In this document: positions 46,113-59,700 of the stretch, in pieces | Layout: each line of letters begins with the position of its first letter | Position numbering within the stretch: the first letter of the stretch is position 1 | Assembly: GCF_017220215.1 (NCBI RefSeq) | Contig: NZ_CP071130.1 | Span: 124,001 to 188,000 of the forward strand | Direction of reading: 5' to 3' | DNA length: 64,000 bases | DNA from: Caballeronia sp. M1242 | GTDB lineage: Bacteria > Pseudomonadota > Gammaproteobacteria > Burkholderiales > Burkholderiaceae | Program-made: the position numbers and the translations under genes | The notes under the pieces: generated by a model | What the model saw: the letters and a program-made list of their open reading frames with translations, nothing else | What the model was told of the DNA's origin: nothing | The model's database searches: none

Positions 46113-48016
46113 GAGCGTTGTCCTTCAGTCGGTTCGAAGCGGCGCGCGTCGTGCGCGGTCGCGTATTCGTTCACTTCGCCGGTCAGCCACGCGACGAACG
46201 TGCGGCCGCCTAGTTCACCCTTGGCCGTGCGATCCTGCGCGCGCGGCGGCGTTTCGAAGATCACCTTGCCCTGTGGTGCATCGGAAGGCGAGTCGGAAAG
46301 GGCGACGGGCGCATCGGCCAGATTCAGCGCGATGGTGAGCGTCTCGCCGTCGCCGAGCTTCCAGCGCGCGACGAGCGCCTTCTCGCCGAGCACGTTCGCG
46401 CCGAGCGCCTTCGCGCCCTTCAGACGCGGCGTGATGAGCTTCGCGCGCACCGTCAGCCCCGAGCGATAGAAATGCAGCCATTCGAGGCGATCGAGTTCGT
46501 CTTCCTTGTTCGCGATGTTCGGCGACGACATCTCGAAGGTGCGCTTGTCGTTCGGATCGGGAATCTGCGCACGGCGCTTTTCATCCGTGAACGCGGAGAA
46601 CTTCGCGAATTCCTTGCGACGTCCTTCGCGCACGGCGTCGGCAAGTTCATCGTGATAGTCGGTGAAGAACAGGAACGGTTGCTTCGAGCCGTATTGTTCT
46701 TCCATGAAAAGCATCGGAATCTGCGGCGATAGCAGCAAAAGGCCGGTGGCCGCATAGAGCGATTCGTCGTCGGTCAGCGCGCGCAGGCGATCGCCCATCG
46801 CGCGGTTGCCGACCTGATCGTGATTCTGCAGAAACATGACGAAGGCCGTGGGCGGCAAGTGACCGCTCGGCTCGCCGCGCGGGGCGCCGTCGTGAATCGG
46901 CGACGGATCGCCCTGATACACGAAGCCTTCCGACAGCACGCGCGCGAGCTTCTGAATGGGCTCTTCCGCATACGCGCCGTAGTAGCTCTCGTTTTCGCCC
47001 GTGAGCAGCACATGCAGCGTGTTGTGCGCGTCGTCGCTCCACTGCGCGTTGAAGTGGTTCTCGAGCAGGCTCGCCGTGTTGTGCTCGTTCTCGAGCACCA
47101 GATGCACGTGACGTCCCGCCTCAACGGAACTGCGCACGCGGTCCGCGAGTTCGCGCAGCCATTCGTCGTCGTTAATCGCATGCACCGCGTCGAGGCGCAG
47201 GCCATCGAAACGGTACTCGTTGAGCCAGTACAGTGCGTTGTCGAAGAAGAAGTCGCGCACTTGCGGACGCTCGAAGTCGATCGCCGGGCCCCACGGCGTG
47301 TTCACGCCTTCGCGGAAGAAGGTCTTCGCGTAGGCGTGCAGATAGTTGCCGTCCGGGCCGAAGTGGTTATAGACGACATCGAGAAAGACCATCAGCCCCA
47401 AGCCGTGCGCGGTGTCGATCAACTGCTTCAGTTCTTCCGGACGGCCATACGCGGAATCGGGCGCATACGGCAGCACGCCGTCATAGCCCCAGTTGCGCGT
47501 GCCGGAGAAGTCGTTGAGCGGCATCAGTTCGATGGCCGTGACGCCGAGTTGCGCGAGTTCCGGCAGACGCGCGGTGACGCCCGCGTAGCCGCCCATCGCG
47601 CCGACGTGCAATTCGTAGAGCACGGTCTCTTCCCACGGCCGGCCGTGCCAGTTGGTATTCGTCCAGCGATAGGCGCGCGGATCGACCACTTCGCTCGGAC
47701 CGTGCACGTCCTGCGGCTGAAAGCGCGAGGCCGGATCGGGCACGGCGAGGTCCGCATCGAGACGATAGCGATACAGCGTGCCTGCGCCGCCATCGGCTTC
47801 GGCTTCGAACCAGCCGTCGCCCGTCGCCTGCATGTCGACGAGGTCGGGCGTCGTGTTGCCGGGGCGTTGAATCTCCACTTGAACGTGGTCGCGGGAAGGC
47901 GCCCAGAAGCGAAAGCGCGTGCGCGGATTGTCGCCCGCCGCGCCGGTGAGATGCGCGCCGAAAGGAAGGCAATGCGCGTGGTGATGCTGATGAGGATCGA
48001 TCGGACGTTCGGACAT
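46109..48016 (-). CDS. treZ: Maltooligosyl trehalose trehalohydrolase
   Basis: A 635-residue GH13 enzyme that cleaves trehalose from the product of TreY. An N-terminal CBM48-like domain (RFRFWAPSRDHVQVEIQRPG) precedes the barrel. Catalytic regions are [18 protein letters not shown] (nucleophile Asp), HLVLENEHNTASLLE (Glu) and FLQNHDQVGNRAMGDRLRAL (Asp). The glycine-rich GYAGVTARLPELAQLGVTAI starts the barrel. It overlaps malQ by 4 nt and lies 82 nt downstream of glgX. No strong ribosome site is seen upstream of its ATG. Confidence 0.95.
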   Translation of the reverse strand: MSERPIDPHQHHHAHCLPFGAHLTGAAGDNPRTRFRFWAPSRDHVQVEIQRPGNTTPDLVDMQATGDGWFEAEADGGAGTLYRYRLDADLAVPDPASRFQPQDVHGPSEVVDPRAYRWTNTNWHGRPWEETVLYELHVGAMGGYAGVTARLPELAQLGVTAIELMPLNDFSGTRNWGYDGVLPYAPDSAYGRPEELKQLIDTAHGLGLMVFLDVVYNHFGPDGNYLHAYAKTFFREGVNTPWGPAIDFERPQVRDFFFDNALYWLNEYRFDGLRLDAVHAINDDEWLRELADRVRSSVEAGRHVHLVLENEHNTASLLENHFNAQWSDDAHNTLHVLLTGENESYYGAYAEEPIQKLARVLSEGFVYQGDPSPIHDGAPRGEPSGHLPPTAFVMFLQNHDQVGNRAMGDRLRALTDDESLYAATGLLLLSPQIPMLFMEEQYGSKQPFLFFTDYHDELADAVREGRRKEFAKFSAFTDEKRRAQIPDPNDKRTFEMSSPNIANKEDELDRLEWLHFYRSGLTVRAKLITPRLKGAKALGANVLGEKALVARWKLGDGETLTIALNLADAPVALSDSPSDAPQGKVIFETPPRAQDRTAKGELGGRTFVAWLTGEVNEYATAHDARRFEPTEGQRS

Positions 48017-48098
48017 GATTGAGTGCCAGGTTTGCTTGTCGCATTGCCTACGGTGGAGCGTGCCGCGCGAGCCTCGACGTCGTGCGTCCGACGTGGCG

Positions 48099-50324
48099 CT
48101 ACTGCGTCGAATCGGTCTCGTGTGGCCGGTTCGACGGCAACGTGCCGGGGTCCGGCGGCAGCGCGGTCAGAAGTCGCGGGCCCTGATGCGCGCCCGCCAT
48201 CCAGACAGCCTGCCAGTCCGCTTGGCCCGACGGCTGCGCCAGCAGCACGACGATGCTATGCGCTTCCAGCTGCAGTTCGCTGCCCACGAGCGGCCGTTCG
48301 ACGGCGTCAGGTTCCGCGCTGTCTAGCAGCACGTTCCATTCCAAGTGCGGCGCGGGCGGCGCGAACGCGAGCGGGCTCGCGGAGCCGTTGATCATGATGA
48401 GGATGACGTCGATTTCGCTGTGGATGCCGGGTCCCGCGCGACGCAAAGTCAACGCGCGGCCTTCGGGGTCCTGCCACGCTTCGATGGCGAGCGCGTTGCC
48501 GCGTTCGTCGAACCAGCTGACGTCGTAGAGGCCGGGCAGCACTTCGCGGTCGCCGTAGAGAAAGCGCGTTTCGCGCAGCACCGGGTACTTTTTGCGCAGC
48601 GCGATCACGCGCGCGACGAATTCCGTCATCTCCACGCCGCGCGGGCTTTGCGCCGCTTCCCAGTCCATCCACGACAACTCGTTGTCCTGACAGTACGCGT
48701 TGTTGTTGCCGCCCTGCGTGCGAAGAAACTCGTCGCCGCCGAGAATCATCGGCGTGCCGAGCGAGAGCAGCGTCGTCGCGATCATCGAACGCGCGAGACG
48801 CGCGCGGACGTCGAGGATCTTCGGGTCGTCGGTCGGGCCTTCCACGCCCCAATTCGCGCTGCAATTTTCGTTGTGGCCGTCATTGTTGCCTTCCTGATTC
48901 GCTTCGTTGTGCTTGTGCGTATAGGCGGTCACGTCGGCGAGCGGGAAGCCGTCGTGCGACGCGACGAAGTTCACCGATGCCCACGGCTTGCGAAAACGCC
49001 TGTTGAAGAGTTCCGCCGAGCCCGTGAGACGCGCGGCGAGATCGGGCCGCATGCCGGCGTCGCCGCGCCAGAAGCGCCGCACGCCGTCGCGGAACTTGTC
49101 GTTCCATTCCGCGAAGCCCGGCGGATGATTGCCGACCTGATAGCCGTCGGGCCCGATATCCCACGGCTCGGAAATCAGCTTGCGCGTGGAGAGAATCGGG
49201 TCTTGGCGGATGGCGTCGAAGAAGCCCGAGCCCGGATCGAAGCCATGACCTTCGCGCCCAAGCGTGACGCCGAGATCGAAACGGAAGCCGTCGATGTTGA
49301 ACGCGGTGCACCAGTAGCGCAGCGAATCCATCACCATTTGCAGCACGCGCGGATGCGAAAGATTCACCGTGTTGCCGCAGCCGGTCTCGTTGATGTAATG
49401 CCGTTCGTCGCCGGGAATCAGACGATAGTAGCTGGCGTTGTCGAGCCCGCGCCACGACAGCGTCGGCCCAAGTTCGCTTCCTTCGCACGTGTGGTTGTAC
49501 ACGACATCGAGTATGACTTCGATGCCTGCCGCATGCAGTTGCCGCACGGCGATGCGCATTTCGTTGAGCCGATGCGTGGACAGATACGTGGGCTCGGGCG
49601 CGAAGAACGCGGCGGTGTTGTAGCCCCAGTAATTGCGCAGGCCGCGCTCGATGAGGAAGCGGTCGTTCAGAAAAGCGTGCACCGGCAGGAACTCGACGGC
49701 GGTGATGCCGAGCTTCTGCAAGTGCTCGATGAACCACGGCGAGGAGAGCGCCGCGAACGTGCCGCGTTCGTGCTGACGAATATCGCCGCGCAGCATGGAT
49801 GCGCCGCGCACGTGCGTTTCGTAGATGATGGTTTCGCCCCAGGGCGTATCGGGGCGCACGTCGCGGGACCAGTCGAAGGCGTCGTCGGTGACGATGCACT
49901 TGGGCATCGCGGGCGCGGAATCGCGGCGATCCATCGACATGTCGAGCCGGTTCGAATGCACGCGATAACCGAAGAGCGCATCGGACCATCGCCACGGGCC
50001 GACGAGCTTCTTCGCGTACGGATCGAGCAGCAGCTTGTGCGGATTGAAGCGATGCCCGTGCTGCGGCTGATACGGCCCGTGCGCGCGAAAGCCGTACACG
50101 GTGCCGGGATGCGCGCCCGGCAGATAGCCGTGCCAGATTTCGTCGGTGCATTCGGGCAGGTCGAAGCGCATCAGCTCCTTGCGGCCGGTGCTGTCGAAGA
50201 GACACACCTCGATGCGGTGCGCATTCGACGAGAACACGGCGAAGTTGACGCCCAAACCGTCCCAGTTGGCTCCGAGCGGGTACGGAGCGCCCGGGAGCAA
50301 CTTTTCGGGGAGTGCGTTCGGCAT
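48099..50324 (-). CDS. glgX: Glycogen debranching enzyme
   Basis: A 741-residue GH13 isoamylase-type enzyme that hydrolyses alpha-1,6 branches of phosphorylase-trimmed or limit glucan. The CBM48 start GAPYPLGANWDGLGVNFAVF, the nucleophile segment NIDGFRFDLGVTLGRE, KLISEPWDIGPDGYQVG (Glu) and FVASHDGFPLADVTAYTHKH (Asp) are intact, as is the FPVHAFLNDRFLIERG insertion typical of GlgX. It supplies linear chains to TreY/TreZ. The 763-bp gap upstream contains an inverted-repeat element, so expression may be partly uncoupled from glgB. Confidence 0.95.
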   Translation of the reverse strand: MPNALPEKLLPGAPYPLGANWDGLGVNFAVFSSNAHRIEVCLFDSTGRKELMRFDLPECTDEIWHGYLPGAHPGTVYGFRAHGPYQPQHGHRFNPHKLLLDPYAKKLVGPWRWSDALFGYRVHSNRLDMSMDRRDSAPAMPKCIVTDDAFDWSRDVRPDTPWGETIIYETHVRGASMLRGDIRQHERGTFAALSSPWFIEHLQKLGITAVEFLPVHAFLNDRFLIERGLRNYWGYNTAAFFAPEPTYLSTHRLNEMRIAVRQLHAAGIEVILDVVYNHTCEGSELGPTLSWRGLDNASYYRLIPGDERHYINETGCGNTVNLSHPRVLQMVMDSLRYWCTAFNIDGFRFDLGVTLGREGHGFDPGSGFFDAIRQDPILSTRKLISEPWDIGPDGYQVGNHPPGFAEWNDKFRDGVRRFWRGDAGMRPDLAARLTGSAELFNRRFRKPWASVNFVASHDGFPLADVTAYTHKHNEANQEGNNDGHNENCSANWGVEGPTDDPKILDVRARLARSMIATTLLSLGTPMILGGDEFLRTQGGNNNAYCQDNELSWMDWEAAQSPRGVEMTEFVARVIALRKKYPVLRETRFLYGDREVLPGLYDVSWFDERGNALAIEAWQDPEGRALTLRRAGPGIHSEIDVILIMINGSASPLAFAPPAPHLEWNVLLDSAEPDAVERPLVGSELQLEAHSIVVLLAQPSGQADWQAVWMAGAHQGPRLLTALPPDPGTLPSNRPHETDSTQ

Positions 50325-50421
50325 AATTGGTTTTTTGAGCTTCGCTCAGGGGTACTTGGTTTCTTTGTCGGGGAACTTGATTTCTTGTCGGTCTATTAGC
50401 GTTGCCCCTCCCCGGGGCGGG

Positions 50422-50455
50422 GGTTACTTTCTTTGCTGCTGCAAAGAAAGTAACC
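50422..50455 (+). repeat. 15-bp perfect hairpin in the left arm
   Basis: GGTTACTTTCTTTGC pairs exactly with GCAAAGAAAGTAACC around a TGCT loop. On the plus strand a seven-T run follows 23 nt later. It sits within the larger inverted-repeat element. Confidence 0.8.
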
Positions 50456-50950
50456 AAAGAAAGCAGCTTTTTTTAGCCCGAAGCAGTAACAGTGTGGTCA
50501 CTCCGCAGCAAGTCATTGGCACTCAGTTTGAACCAACCCTGAATCACCCTCCACGCCCACTGAACACCACGTCCTCCGAGCCCCTTGGCTCGTCAAAACC
50601 TTCGGGAACATCGCGCATGTCGTTCCTCTCACGTTGCCCAGGCTAATCCGTGTAGCACGCGACTGCCTCCAACGCCTGAAATGGAATCCGCGCGACAGAT
50701 GCTGCACGCGCCGAGCCGGACAAGCACGCAATGTAGTTCAACACAGGCACTTTCTTCTTCCATGCGACACGCGAAAACACGCGTTGGTGTTAACGAGCCA
50801 AGGGGCTCGGAGGACGTGGTGCTCAGCTGGCGCGGAAGGTGATTCAACGCTGTATCCAGCTGAGTGCCACGGTCTCTCTGCGAAGTGACTACCTTTTCAG
50901 TGCTGCGGGCCCAGAAAAAAGCTGCTTTCTTTGGTTACTTTCTTTGCATG

Positions 50951-50982
50951 GGACCAGAGTACGGCGCTAAAGCGCCTACTCT
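50951..50982. repeat. Nested hairpin inserted in the right arm
   Basis: CCAGAGTA-C-GGCGCT pairs with AGCGCCTACTCTGG around an AA loop (8 plus 6 bp with one bulged base). It occupies the insertion that makes the right arm longer than the left. Confidence 0.75.
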
Positions 50983-51087
50983 GGTCGACAGCCAAGAAAG
51001 TGACCCCCGCCCCGGGGAGGGGCAACGCCAATAGACCGACGCGAAAACAAGTTCCCCGAAAAAGCGCAGCAGGCAAAAGCAAAAGTT

Positions 51088-53308
<2,221 letters not shown>

Positions 53309-53328
<20 letters not shown>

Positions 53329-56300
53329 CCGGATTGTCCTTGGTTACATCGAACACGGGCCGCGTGCCGGGCGCGGGCGGCTCGCCCGTGTCGCCGAGCA
53401 GGCGGCTCGCGAGCGACGCGAGGCCCCGCAGCGGAAGACCGATCCACGTCGGCCGGTTCGCCGCTTCATAGCGGATTTCGTAAGCGGCCTTCTCGATCAG
53501 GAAGAGATCGAGCAGCGCAGGCAACACGCTCTCGCCCGCAATCGGTTCGGGCGACGACGCAATTGCTTCGCGGTATTGCCGCATGAAGCTCTCTTCCGCG
53601 ACGGCGCGCATGCGTTCGAACAGCGCGCGCTTGCGGTCGGCCGTTTGCGCGGGCGCGGCTTCGGTGGTCGGCTGCGCGGCGGCGCTCGCATACGACAGCG
53701 AACGCAAGAGACCGGCCACGTCGCGCAGCGGGCTCGTCTTCTTGCGACGCTCTTCGAGCGTGCGCGCGGGCTCGCCTTCGAAGTCGATGAGATAGGCGTC
53801 GCCCTGCGCCATCAACACCTGACCGAGGTGGAAGTCGCCGTGGATGCGAATGCACAACGCATCGGCGTCGGACGTCACCAGCTGCTTTACCGCTTCAATG
53901 AGCTTCTCGCGGCGGTCCAGCAGGCTTTGCGCGAGGAAGCGGTCGTGCTCGTTGAAGCCGCCGATCTTCTGCGCGAGGATATCGAGCGCGCTGGTGAGCA
54001 GTTGCAGCGTGCCGTCGATCCAGCCTTGCACGTCTTCGGCCGTCGCGCGACGCGGCGAGAACGCTTCGTCGTCGGTCGGCGTGGCGAGCGCGACGTGCAA
54101 TTCACCCAGCCGCTTGCCGATGATCCCGATGATGTTGCCGTAGCCTTCGAAGCCGTTCAATTGAGCGCTGTGATCCGGCTTGCTCTCTTCGGTATCGACC
54201 GTGACGGCAAGCTCGTCGACCACGCGGCGCAGATAGTCGAGCGCGTAGTTCCACGCATCGCCTTGATTGTCGACGAAGCCTTGCAGAATCACGAGCGTAT
54301 GCGGCACGCCTTGCGGATCGACGCGTACCACTTCGCCATACAGCGGGCCGGTGTTCGCATAGCCGAGCTTCGTCAGATAGCGGCTCATCTCCGCTTCGGG
54401 ATGAATGCCGCCGACCACGCGCCGCACGAGTTTCAGCACGATCTTGTCGCCGATCACGAGCGAGCTGTTGCTCTGTTCCGCCGCGAGCCAGCGGATTTCG
54501 GGCGGCGACGCGGGATTCATGTCGAGCGTAGCGAAGCGTTCGGTCGGCAAGAAGCGGATCTCGCTCTTCTGCACGGTCGGCACCACGGCGCGCTGCGCGA
54601 GCTTCTGCAAGATGCCGTAGGTGAATTGCGGCACCGCGAACGCGTCCGTGATGTGCCCGATCGTGCGGCCGCGCCGCACCCGCGCGAGCGCAAGCTGCAT
54701 GTAGAGCGGCGACGTCGTTTCCGTGCCCCATGCAATGGAAAGCGGCAACACATAGCGTTCGGTGTGATCGCCGACGTCGGCTTCGATTTCGGTGAACGCG
54801 AAGCCCGCGCCTTCTATCGTCGTGAGCGCGGCGAGGCGCACCGCATGCAGCTGCTGATCTTTCGATGCAAACCAGCGGCGCTTGCTGAGATAGCTCGGCA
54901 GCACTTCCGATTCGAGCAGACGCACGTTCTCGGGCGTCGGTCCCGTTTGCCCTGCGCGAATCACCATGGTGACGAACTCCGGTAACTGCTCCGACGGTGC
55001 CTGCGACCATGCGGGGCGCATGTTGCCGGGGCAAAGCTGGAACCACAAGAAGCCGTAAGGCGGGAAGGTCAGCAGATAGGTGAGCTGACCGATGGCGGGG
55101 AAGGGCTGATCCGCCGTCATTTCGAGCGGCACGGAGCCCGCGAATTCCGACAAATCGAGCTCCACCGCTTGCGGCGCGCGCGAAAGATTCGCGACGCAGA
55201 GAATAGGCGGCTCGCCCTTCAGTTCACGCAGATACGCGAGAATCTTGCGGTTGCTCGGCTTCAGGAAGCGAATGGTGCCGCGTCCGAACGCATGCTTCGA
55301 GCGGCGCACCGCGAGCATCTTGCGCGTCCAGTTCAAAAGCGAATGCGGGTCGCGGCTTTGCGCTTCGACGTTGATCGCGTCGTAGCCGTAGAGCGAGCCC
55401 ATCACCGGCGGCAGCACGAGTTGTTCGGGATCGGCGCGCGAAAAGCCGCCGTTGCGATCCGACGACCATTGCATCGGCGTGCGCACGCCGTCGCGGTCGC
55501 CCAGGTGAATGTTGTCGCCCATGCCGAGCTCGTCGCCGTAATAGATGACGGGCGTGCCCGGCATCGAAAAGAGCAGCGAATTGATGAGCTCGATACGGCG
55601 GCGGTCGCGCTCCATCAGCGGCGCGAGACGCCGGCGAATGCCGAGGTTCAGGCGCGCCCGGCGGTCGCTCGCGTACGTGTTCCACAAGTAATCGCGCTCG
55701 GAGTCCGTGACCATTTCGAGCGTGAGTTCGTCGTGGTTGCGCAGGAAGATCGCCCACTGATTCGTTTCGGCGAGGTCCGGCGTCTGCCGCATGATGTCGG
55801 TGATCGGGAAGCGGTCTTCGCTTGCAATCGACATGTAGATGCGCGGCATCAGCGGGAAGTGGAACGCCATGTGGCATTCGTCTTCGTCGCCGAAATACTC
55901 CTTCACGTCTTCCGGCCACTGGTTCGCTTCGGCGAGCAGCATGCGGTTCGGATACTCGGCGTCGATGGTCGCGCGAATCTGCTTCAGGATGGCGTGCGTT
56001 TCGGGCAGATTCTCGTTGTTGGTGCCTTCGCGTTCGACGAGATATGGCACCGCATCCAGCCGCAGACCGTCGATGCCCATGTCGAGCCAGAAGCGCATGA
56101 TTTGCAGCACTTCCTTCATCACGGCCGGATTGTCGAAGTTCAAATCCGGCTGGTGTGAATAGAAGCGGTGCCAGTAGTACTGACCCGCGACGGGATCATG
56201 CGTCCAGTTCGAAGGCTCGGTGTCGATGAAGATGATGCGCGTCTCTTCGTACTTCTTGTCGGTATCGGACCACACGTAGTAGTTGCGGTGATTCGATCCC

Positions 56301-56701
56301 GGCTTCGCGCGGCGCGCGCGCTGAAACCACGGATGCTGGTCCGACGTGTGATTGATGACCAGTTCCGTGATGACGCGAATGCCGCGCGCGTGCGCTTCCT
56401 GAATGAAGCGTTTGACATCGGCGATGGTGCCGTAATCCGGATGCACGTTGCGATAGTCGGCGATGTCGTAACCGTCGTCACGGCGCGGCGAGGGATAGAA
56501 CGGCAGCAGCCAGATGGCGTCGACGCCGAGCTCCGCGATGTAATCCAGCTTCGCGAGCAAGCCCGGGAAGTCGCCGATGCCGTCGTTGTTCGCATCGAAG
56601 AACGACTTGATGTGCACCTGATAGATGATCGCGTCCTTGTACCACAGCGGATCGTCGCTGAGAGTCGACGACTTCTTGCTGCGCTTCACCCTTGTATCCA
56701 C
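53309..56701 (-). CDS. treS: Trehalose synthase fused to maltokinase
   Basis: A 1130-residue fusion. Residues 1 to about 560 are TreS, which interconverts trehalose and maltose: [20 protein letters not shown], then Asp 216 in [11 protein letters not shown], Glu 258 in LLAEANQW and Asp 324 in FLRNHDELT. From about 575 to the end is a Mak/Pep2-type maltokinase ([20 protein letters not shown], then [20 protein letters not shown] with kinase metal residues), making maltose-1-phosphate from ATP. Both halves look intact. The start is GTG at 56701, with GGAG 6 nt upstream. Fusion channels trehalose to the GlgE substrate. Overlaps glgB by 20 nt. Confidence 0.95.
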
Positions 56702-56794
56702 GGTTTGCTCCAGTGCTCTTGTAGGCGAATCTCTGCCCTGTTATCGGTTCGCTGTCGTCGCTGACGTTGGCTGCTCGTTCGTACCCTGTCGCAA

Positions 56795-59700
56795 TTAACG
56801 TTCTCCGTCGGGCGAAGGCTTCGGCAGACCCCACGTCGGCGAGATGCGCCAGATCGCGAAGGGCAGCGAATGCGGGTTGAGCCGCACATGCTGACGCCGG
56901 CCGCGCCACTCGAAACGTTCGCCCGTCATCTGATCCTCGACCGCGATGGCGTCCCATTCCTTCACGCCCCAGCGTTCCAGCGTCTGCCACGGCAGTTCGA
57001 TATCCGCGCCTTGCTCGTTGAACGGATCGAGATTAATCGCGACGAGCACGACGTTATCGCGCGATGCGTTGGCCTTCTCGAAGAACAGGATGTGATCGTT
57101 ATGCGCCGGCAGGAAGTTCACGCCGAGATGCGTCTGCAACGCGGGATTCGCGCGTCGAATGCGATTGAGCGCAGTCACTTCGCCGACGATGTTGCCGGGC
57201 CGGTTCCAGTCCCACGCCTTCAACTGATACTTCTCGGAATCGAGATACTCCTCGCTATTCGGCAGCGCGGCGGACTCGCACAATTCAAAGCCGCTGTACA
57301 CGCCCCACAGCCCGGAAAGCGTCGCGGCGAGCGCGGCGCGAATCACGAAGCCGGGACGCCCCGAGCTTTGCAGGAAGCGCGGGTTGATGTCCGGCGTGTT
57401 GACGAAGAAGTTGGGCCGGAAGTAATCCTTCGCGTCCGTCTGCGTCAGGTCGTGCATGTATTCGAGGAAATCGCGCTTGGTCTCGCGCCACGTGAAGTAC
57501 GTGTACGACTGCGAGAAGCCCAGCTTCGCGAGCCGGTTCATCACGCGCGGCCGCGTGAACGCTTCGGCAAGGAAGATCACATCTGGATGACGCGCGCGCA
57601 CGTCGCCGATCACCCATTCCCAGAACGGGAACGGCTTAGTATGCGGGTTATCGACGCGGAAGATACGCACGCCCGCCGCGATCCAGTGCAGGAACACGTC
57701 GCGCAAGGCGATCCACAAATCGGGCTTCGCGTCCTGCGCGTAGAAGTCCGGATTCACGATGTCCTGATACTTCTTCGGCGGGTTCTCGGCATAACGCAAC
57801 GTGCCGTCGGGTCGCCACGCGAACCATGTCGGATGCTCCTTCAGCCACGGATGATCCGGCGAGCACTGCACCGCGAAGTCGAGCGCGATTTCTAGGCCGT
57901 GCTCGTGCGCGGCTTCGAGCATGCGCTTGAAGTCATCGAAGTTGCCGAGTTCCGGATGCACCGCATCGTGGCCGCCTTCCTTCGCGCCGATCGCATACGG
58001 GCTGCCCACGTCGCCCGGCTCGGCCGTCAGCGAATTGTTCTTGCCCTTGCGGTTCGCCGTGCCGATAGGATGGATCGGCGGGAAATACAGCACGTCGAAG
58101 CCCATCTCGCGAATGCGCGGCATCTTGCCGATCACGTCGATGAACGTGCCGTGACGGTTCTCGTCGTCGCTCATCGAGCGCGGGAAGATCTCGTACCAGC
58201 TTGCGAAGCGCGCAGCCGCGCGTTCGGAGTCGATGCGATACACGACCGGATCGCGCGACAGGAACGGCCGGTGGCGCGCCGCCGCGACCGCCTTCGCCGT
58301 CGCGGCCGACAGCACGAGTTCGAGCTTGCGCTCGGACTCGGCCTTCGTGAACTCCTTGACGATGGCTTCGAGCGGCGCGCTCTCGGAGCCCTCGACGGTC
58401 TTCACTTCCGCGAGGATCAGCGCGAACAGGTGCTTGGCTTCTTCGAGTTCGAGCTCGACCGTTTGCCCGGCCTTCAGCTTCTTCTGCATGTGATCGACGA
58501 GCGACGCGAAGTCGTCGCGCCACGCCATCACCACGAATTCGTGACGTCCCACGCGTTCGAGCGGAATGCGCGCCGTCCACAAGTCGTTGCCGAGCGGAAG
58601 CACGAGCGACATCGGCGTTTCGTGCCACTCGGTTTCGTCGGCGGCGCGCCATTGCACCGCCGCCGCGATCTTGTCGTGGCCTTCCGCGAAGATCGCAGCC
58701 TGAATCTCGACCGCCTCGCCGACGATGCGCTTGGCCGGAAAGCGCCCGTGATCCACCGAAGGCGTGACGCTCTCGATGGATACGCGCGGCGCGGCGATCG
58801 CTTCGTTCACGGACTTCTTGTCGGCGGTCTTCGCGCCGCGCTTCACTTGCGGCTGCGCGAGCAGAATGAACGGCTCGGCTTCCGCGCGGAAGAGGCGCAG
58901 TTCGCCGGCTTTCAGCGACAACGCCGAGAGGCGCTCCGCCGGGGCGTTCGCGTCGCCGAGCGGCGCGAAGCGCGTGTAGTTGCCAGGCACGCCTTCCAGC
59001 AGATGCCGCGTGTCCACCTGCACCGGCGCGACGAGATCGGGATTGACGAGCACGAGCACCGCCGAATCGCTGTCGCGCAAGTCGCCGCCGGCGGCGCGAA
59101 TCAGCGCGGCGTACGGCGTGCCCGCGCCTGTCAGCGAGCGCAGTTCGCCGACATCGGAAAGCGTCGCGGTATCGCGCTGCAATCCGTTCGCGCGCTTGAT
59201 CTGCTCGCACAGGTCGATGCGCGCCTCGCTCTTCGCGCGCTGATACTCGGCTGCGACGCCGTACTGCTGCGACATCGGCAAGCCGACGCCGAATTCGAAG
59301 CCCATCGGCACGAGGATGCCCGTGCCGAGCGCGGTGGCCGTGTAAAGCGCGCGGCAATACGCGCGTTCGACGAGCGCGGTATCGCTCGTATCGCTCAGGT
59401 CCGCGATCAGGCGCGTGCCGAACGGCTCCTCGGGGAACGAGATCGGCGGCGCGATGCGCGAGAGCGCCGCGTGCTCGTCCACCAGCCACGCGCCCTTGAA
59501 GTCCCACCAGCGCGTCGAGGCGAAGACGGCATCGAACTCGGCATCGGCGAGCGCGCGCAAGTCATCGCGCGATACGCCGACGGTCCACGCGAGCCAGCGC
59601 GTCTGCGGATGCTTTTCCCGCACCGCGGCCCCGAGCCGCCGCCACACATGCGCCGGCACCGCGTGCGGCGAGTCGAAGCGAAAGCCGCCGATGCCCGCAT

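Larger units (their letters stand above)
50362..51064. repeat. Large imperfect inverted-repeat element inside the glg operon
   Basis: Two inverted copies of one sequence flank a 190-nt centre: the left arm runs about 50362-50599 and the right arm about 50788-51064. Shared blocks include GCCCCTCCCCGGGGCGGGGG, GCAAAGAAAGTAACCAAAGA, AGTGCC/GGCACTCAG, CACCACGTCCTCCGAGCCCC and TTGGCTCG. The right arm carries an extra segment of about 45 nt at the point where the left arm has a 4-nt hairpin loop. Short frames inside (for example 50897-51082 minus) are by-products of the repeat. The element fills the gap between glgX and glgB. I recall similar blocks in intergenic regions of Burkholderia-group genomes, often mis-called as hypothetical genes. 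Confidence 0.8.

Noticed and set aside
50634-50888. ORF with a LTSQGARRTWCSAGAEGDS segment in the repeat centre and right arm
   Set aside because: A near-identical peptide arises on the opposite strand from the left arm, as expected for an inverted repeat rather than a gene.
50897-51082. Small ORF ending in KKVTKESSFFLGPQH within the inverted-repeat element
   Set aside because: The peptide is a translation of the repeat arm, and mirrored versions appear in the other arm. There is no ribosome site, so it is taken as a repeat by-product.
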